A stretch of 64,000 nt of DNA from assembly GCA_000961575.1 (NCBI GenBank), contig LADP01000016.1:20287-84286 (forward strand), given 5' to 3'. The notes beneath the pieces are model-generated. The model did not search any database and was not told the origin of the DNA. It was given only the letters and a program-made list of their open reading frames with translations. Positions 61,365 to 64,000 of this stretch are shown piece after piece; the stretch's first letter is position 1, and the number at the start of each line of letters is the position of its first letter. The stretch comes from Peptococcaceae bacterium BRH_c8a (lineage in GTDB: Bacteria; Bacillota; Desulfotomaculia; Desulfotomaculales; Desulfallaceae). The position numbers and the translations under genes were made by a program.

Positions 61365-62110
61365 TATGACTGCCTCCCAATGCTATCCGCTATCGGCCCC
61401 AGCAACTGTCTTTGATAGTCCACCAGCTGGACGATGCCTATCTGAGCCAAATCCAGCATTTGATCCGTATCTTTTCTGCTAAATGTTGACTCTTCCCCGC
61501 TGCCCTGTATTTCTACAAACCGTCCGCCGCCGGTCATCACAATGTTCATGTCAACTTCGGCTGCCGAGTCTTCCTCGTAGCACAGATCCATGATTATTTG
61601 TTCGCCTAGCCGCCCAACACTAGTGGCGGCGATGAAATCCGTAATCGGGATGCTTTTAATCTTACCATGATTCACCATCCACTGCATTGCTTCCACCATA
61701 GCTACGAAGGCGCCTGTTATTGAAGCTGTGCGGGTGCCGCCGTCGGCCTGAATGACATCACAGTCAAGGGTGATGGTATGCTCGCCCAGGGCCCGCAAAT
61801 TGGTTACCGCCCGTAGGGAACGCCCGATGAGCCGTTGTATTTCCAGGCTGCGGCTGTTGGGTCTGTTGCGGGTACTGTCTCTGGTTGTGCGGTGGCCGGT
61901 GCTTCTGGGCAGCATGCTGTATTCTGCAGTGACCCAGCCCTTGGATTCAATTTTGCACCACATTGGCACACGTTCTTCCACCGAAGCGGTACAGATAACC
62001 CTAGTGTCCCCCACCTCAATTAGCACCGAGCCTTCCGCGTGTTTGTTGATACCGCGCGTAATGGTTACCGGGCGCATCTGGTTATATTCCCTGCCGTTTA
62101 ATCTGTCCAT
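61364..62110 (-). CDS. rph: Ribonuclease PH
   Basis: 248 residues of the 3'-5' phosphorolytic exoribonuclease that trims tRNA 3' ends. [53 protein letters not shown] and [20 protein letters not shown] (each part of the core) are intact. ATG 62110 has GGGAGGTAGCA upstream. Co-transcribed with rdgB. Confidence 0.95.
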   Translation of the reverse strand: MDRLNGREYNQMRPVTITRGINKHAEGSVLIEVGDTRVICTASVEERVPMWCKIESKGWVTAEYSMLPRSTGHRTTRDSTRNRPNSRSLEIQRLIGRSLRAVTNLRALGEHTITLDCDVIQADGGTRTASITGAFVAMVEAMQWMVNHGKIKSIPITDFIAATSVGRLGEQIIMDLCYEEDSAAEVDMNIVMTGGGRFVEIQGSGEESTFSRKDTDQMLDLAQIGIVQLVDYQRQLLGPIADSIGRQS

Positions 62111-62214
62111 TGCTACCTCCCGCTTTTACTACTAAATCAATATTATCTACATTATGTATCGTAATAAAATTTAGAAAACAACCATATTGTACCACACTTA
62201 TTTATAATTAAGAA

Positions 62215-62242
62215 TGTCATTCTGCCGTGTAGCGCAGAATCT
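62215..62242. repeat. Decayed half copy of the TGTCATYCTGAGCG repeat
   Basis: TGTCATTCTGCCGTGTAGCG followed by CAGAATCT; the right arm is lost. Confidence 0.5.
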
Positions 62243-62275
62243 GTCCGGTTACTTAAGTTTTTTTAAAACTAATAA

Positions 62276-62299
62276 AAAAACCGGCCCGTGGGCCGGTTC
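62276..62299 (-). terminator. Terminator of the amidase gene
   Basis: AACCGGCCC-AC-GGGCCGGTT followed by TTTTTTAT on the minus strand. Confidence 0.88.
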
Positions 62300-62314
62300 C
62301 TAATAATTATTCTT

Positions 62315-64000
62315 TTATTTAGTTGGTGCGAAATAATTGTTTAGCGACTGGGCCAGGGACTCGGCCACTTTCTGGCGCACAGTATCCTGGCGCAGCATCT
62401 GCTCTTCTTCGTAATTAGATACGAAAGCCACTTCGGCCAATGCCGCCGGCACCGGTGAGGTGCGCAGCACCACAAAATTGGATTGTAGTACCCCTAAACT
62501 GCGCCGGCCCAGGGTGCGTAATAGTTCTGATTGTACCAGCGAGGCCAATTTCCGGTTGTCGGCCTGGTTAACCCCCGGGGCCAAATCTCCCGTGTCCCGG
62601 CGGTAGTAAGTGCTGGTGCCGTTTTTATCACGACTGGGGTTGGCGTTAATATGGATACTCAGGAACACTTCGGCACCGTTTCGTTCGGCAATGGCTGTCC
62701 GCTCATAGAGATCTACAAAACTGTCGTTACTCCTGGTCATGACCACTTTGGCGCCGTGCTCGGTTAGTATTTTCTGCAGCCGCAAGGCTAAATCCAGGGT
62801 GACGTCTTTTTCCCTTAACCCCGTCGGCCCTGTGGCTCCCGGGTCGCTTCCGCCATGCCCGGCATCTATGGCTATAACGCGTCCATTTAAGAAACTGCCC
62901 GGCTTGGGTATAAAAATGTCCAGGTTAAGCTGGGTGCGGTCATCAGACAGCTTGTCCAGGTTGGCAACGGTTCCCTTAAGGTCGAACACCAGGCGCATTA
63001 CCGGCGGTTCCTGGGTCAGCCAACCGGTTCTTAGCTGTGACACCGCCTCGGAACCTACTTCAATTTTTTCCGGTAAATCAGTTGGGTCTACATTTTTAAG
63101 GTCCAGAACCAGCCTTTCCGGGCCGGTAAGCATGAACATATCGTAGCTAAGCGGGCCCTGGGCCTTTAGTTGTACGTAAGTATGGCCATCTTGTTCATTG
63201 ATTTCAATCTGCTCTAACCGTACCGGCTCAGCAGGCTGGTCCGGTTCTCCCGTTTGGTCGGTATCCGGAGTTTCTACCGGTGGGTCTCCCGGTGACGGGG
63301 ATGCTTCCGCGGTATCAATTAGCATCCAACCGGCTACCCAACCTACAATGCCGCCATCTAATTGCACTTTGGCCCAATCACCGTTGCGCTCCAGCACGCC
63401 CACCCGCTGGCCGCGGCTAACTCTGGTGATTACGTTATGTCCCGTTCCGGGCCCAAGCCTAATATTAACTTCATTGCCGTTTACTAAGGCTACCGTGCTG
63501 CCGTTGCTGTTGGGCGGTGTCGTTGGGTTGTTGGTGGCCGGCGTCGGGTTAGTGTCAGGTGCGGGGTTGGCCACGGCTATCTCGGTAACCGCCGCCAACC
63601 ACCCGGCAATCCACCCTTGCTTGCCATCAGATAATTTAATTTTTAACCACTGCCCGCTGACCTCGGTAACGGTGTATTTGGCGCCTTTACTCACCGAGGT
63701 GACCGAACCGTAAGAGGTACCCGGACCGGAGCGCACATTGACAGCCGAACCGGTGATGGTGGCCTGCTTAATTTTTTGTGTGTCTACCTGAGGCTGCTGC
63801 GCCACCGTAGTGCCACCTGGGGGTGCTGGGTTGGTCACGTTTACCTCGGTGACCGCCGCCAACCACCCGGCAATCCACCCTTGCTTGCCATCAGATAATT
63901 TAATTTTTAACCACTGCCCGCTGACCTCGGTAACGGTGTATTTGGCGCCTTTACTCACCGAGGTGACCGAACCGTAAGAGGTACCCGGACCGGAGCGCAC
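62315..64000 (-). CDS. N-acetylmuramoyl-L-alanine amidase with SH3 and AMIN domains (5' end outside window)
   Basis: At least 561 residues. In order: three SH3b domains (VNVRSGPGTSYGSVTSVSKG type), a proline/threonine-rich linker, an AMIN domain (about 255-355) and a C-terminal Amidase_3 domain (about 380-555) with zinc ligands in VIAIDAGHGGSDPGA, IHIN and catalytic Glu in AALAEVAFVSNYEE. It cleaves the amide bond of peptidoglycan, outside the membrane. The first two SH3b repeats are nearly identical at DNA level. The start is beyond 64000. Confidence 0.92.
   Translation of the reverse strand: MRSGPGTSYGSVTSVSKGAKYTVTEVSGQWLKIKLSDGKQGWIAGWLAAVTEVNVTNPAPPGGTTVAQQPQVDTQKIKQATITGSAVNVRSGPGTSYGSVTSVSKGAKYTVTEVSGQWLKIKLSDGKQGWIAGWLAAVTEIAVANPAPDTNPTPATNNPTTPPNSNGSTVALVNGNEVNIRLGPGTGHNVITRVSRGQRVGVLERNGDWAKVQLDGGIVGWVAGWMLIDTAEASPSPGDPPVETPDTDQTGEPDQPAEPVRLEQIEINEQDGHTYVQLKAQGPLSYDMFMLTGPERLVLDLKNVDPTDLPEKIEVGSEAVSQLRTGWLTQEPPVMRLVFDLKGTVANLDKLSDDRTQLNLDIFIPKPGSFLNGRVIAIDAGHGGSDPGATGPTGLREKDVTLDLALRLQKILTEHGAKVVMTRSNDSFVDLYERTAIAERNGAEVFLSIHINANPSRDKNGTSTYYRRDTGDLAPGVNQADNRKLASLVQSELLRTLGRRSLGVLQSNFVVLRTSPVPAALAEVAFVSNYEEEQMLRQDTVRQKVAESLAQSLNNYFAPTK
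63591..64000 (-). repeat. In-frame DNA duplication encoding two SH3b domains
   Basis: 146 nt at 63591-63736 recur identically at 63855-64000, offset 264 nt (88 codons). The right copy may continue beyond the window. It reflects recent duplication or gene conversion within the amidase gene. Confidence 0.85.

Overview
The window looks like chromosome of an anaerobic, endospore-forming Firmicute of the Desulfotomaculum/Pelotomaculum (Peptococcaceae) type. That placement is an inference. It rests on an NAD-linked formate dehydrogenase operon of the Moorella/Peptococcaceae kind with a selenocysteine catalytic subunit, phenylacetate-CoA ligase paired with an ACT protein, sporulation-type small proteins (YjcZ-like, GerW/YtfJ-like), an AbrB-type regulator, and strong GGAGG ribosome binding sites. 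I see no rRNA, CRISPR array or intact insertion sequence.

Layout. 1-3 kb: edge of a ferredoxin gene, tandem 63-nt repeats, then a membrane protein, an XRE regulator and an acyl-CoA dehydrogenase on +. 3-7.5 kb: the minus operon acpS-nnr-ald-alr (holo-ACP synthase, NAD(P)HX repair, alanine dehydrogenase, alanine racemase). 8-15 kb: a LytS/LytTR two-component pair downstream of two different acetyl-CoA synthetases. 15-17 kb: a HEAT-repeat protein and an HD-GYP protein. 17.6-24 kb: formate dehydrogenase operon NuoE-like, NuoF-like, short NuoG-like and FdhA. FdhA appears split by TGA, but the TGA is followed at 18 nt by a GGUCU-loop SECIS hairpin, so it is one selenoprotein gene. 24-30 kb: 5-formyl-THF cyclo-ligase, ACT protein, PaaK, TsaD, an EEP hydrolase and a Sir2 deacylase; a cluster of DnaA boxes lies before tsaD. 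30-35 kb: acetoacetyl-CoA synthetase behind a candidate sigma-54 promoter, then small zinc-ribbon and hypothetical genes. 35-44 kb: adenine deaminase, GerW-like protein, threonine synthase, macro-domain protein, tRNA-Leu, and a large MASE3-GAF-PAS-GGDEF-HD-GYP protein. 44-55.8 kb: a RecA-like/PEP-synthase-like fusion, a hemerythrin-PAS protein, membrane proteins, a pentapeptide protein, a copper-amine-oxidase-N-domain secreted protein, AbrB and an FMN glutamate-synthase-like protein.

56-60 kb: a degraded integrative element in a tRNA-Arg(UCU) gene. A 49-bp exact copy of the tRNA 3' end (55964-56012) matches the intact tRNA (59925-59973). Between them lie a tyrosine integrase whose N-terminal piece sits inverted nearby, a YjcZ-like sporulation miniprotein, and a gene that continues in the -1 frame across an A AAA AAC slippery heptamer. 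60-64 kb: tRNA-Gly and tRNA-Arg under one good promoter, then yfcE, rdgB, rph and an SH3/AMIN/amidase cell-wall hydrolase cut by the window end.

Short palindromic repeats are scattered between genes: a TGTCATYCTGAGCG family at about eight places, and a MITE-like family whose best copy (29199-29428) has terminal inverted repeats and an 8-bp target duplication.

Together the genes suggest a metabolism of formate, acetate, acetoacetate, aryl acids and alanine with c-di-GMP and two-component control. The element at 56-60 kb is the clearest accessory region.
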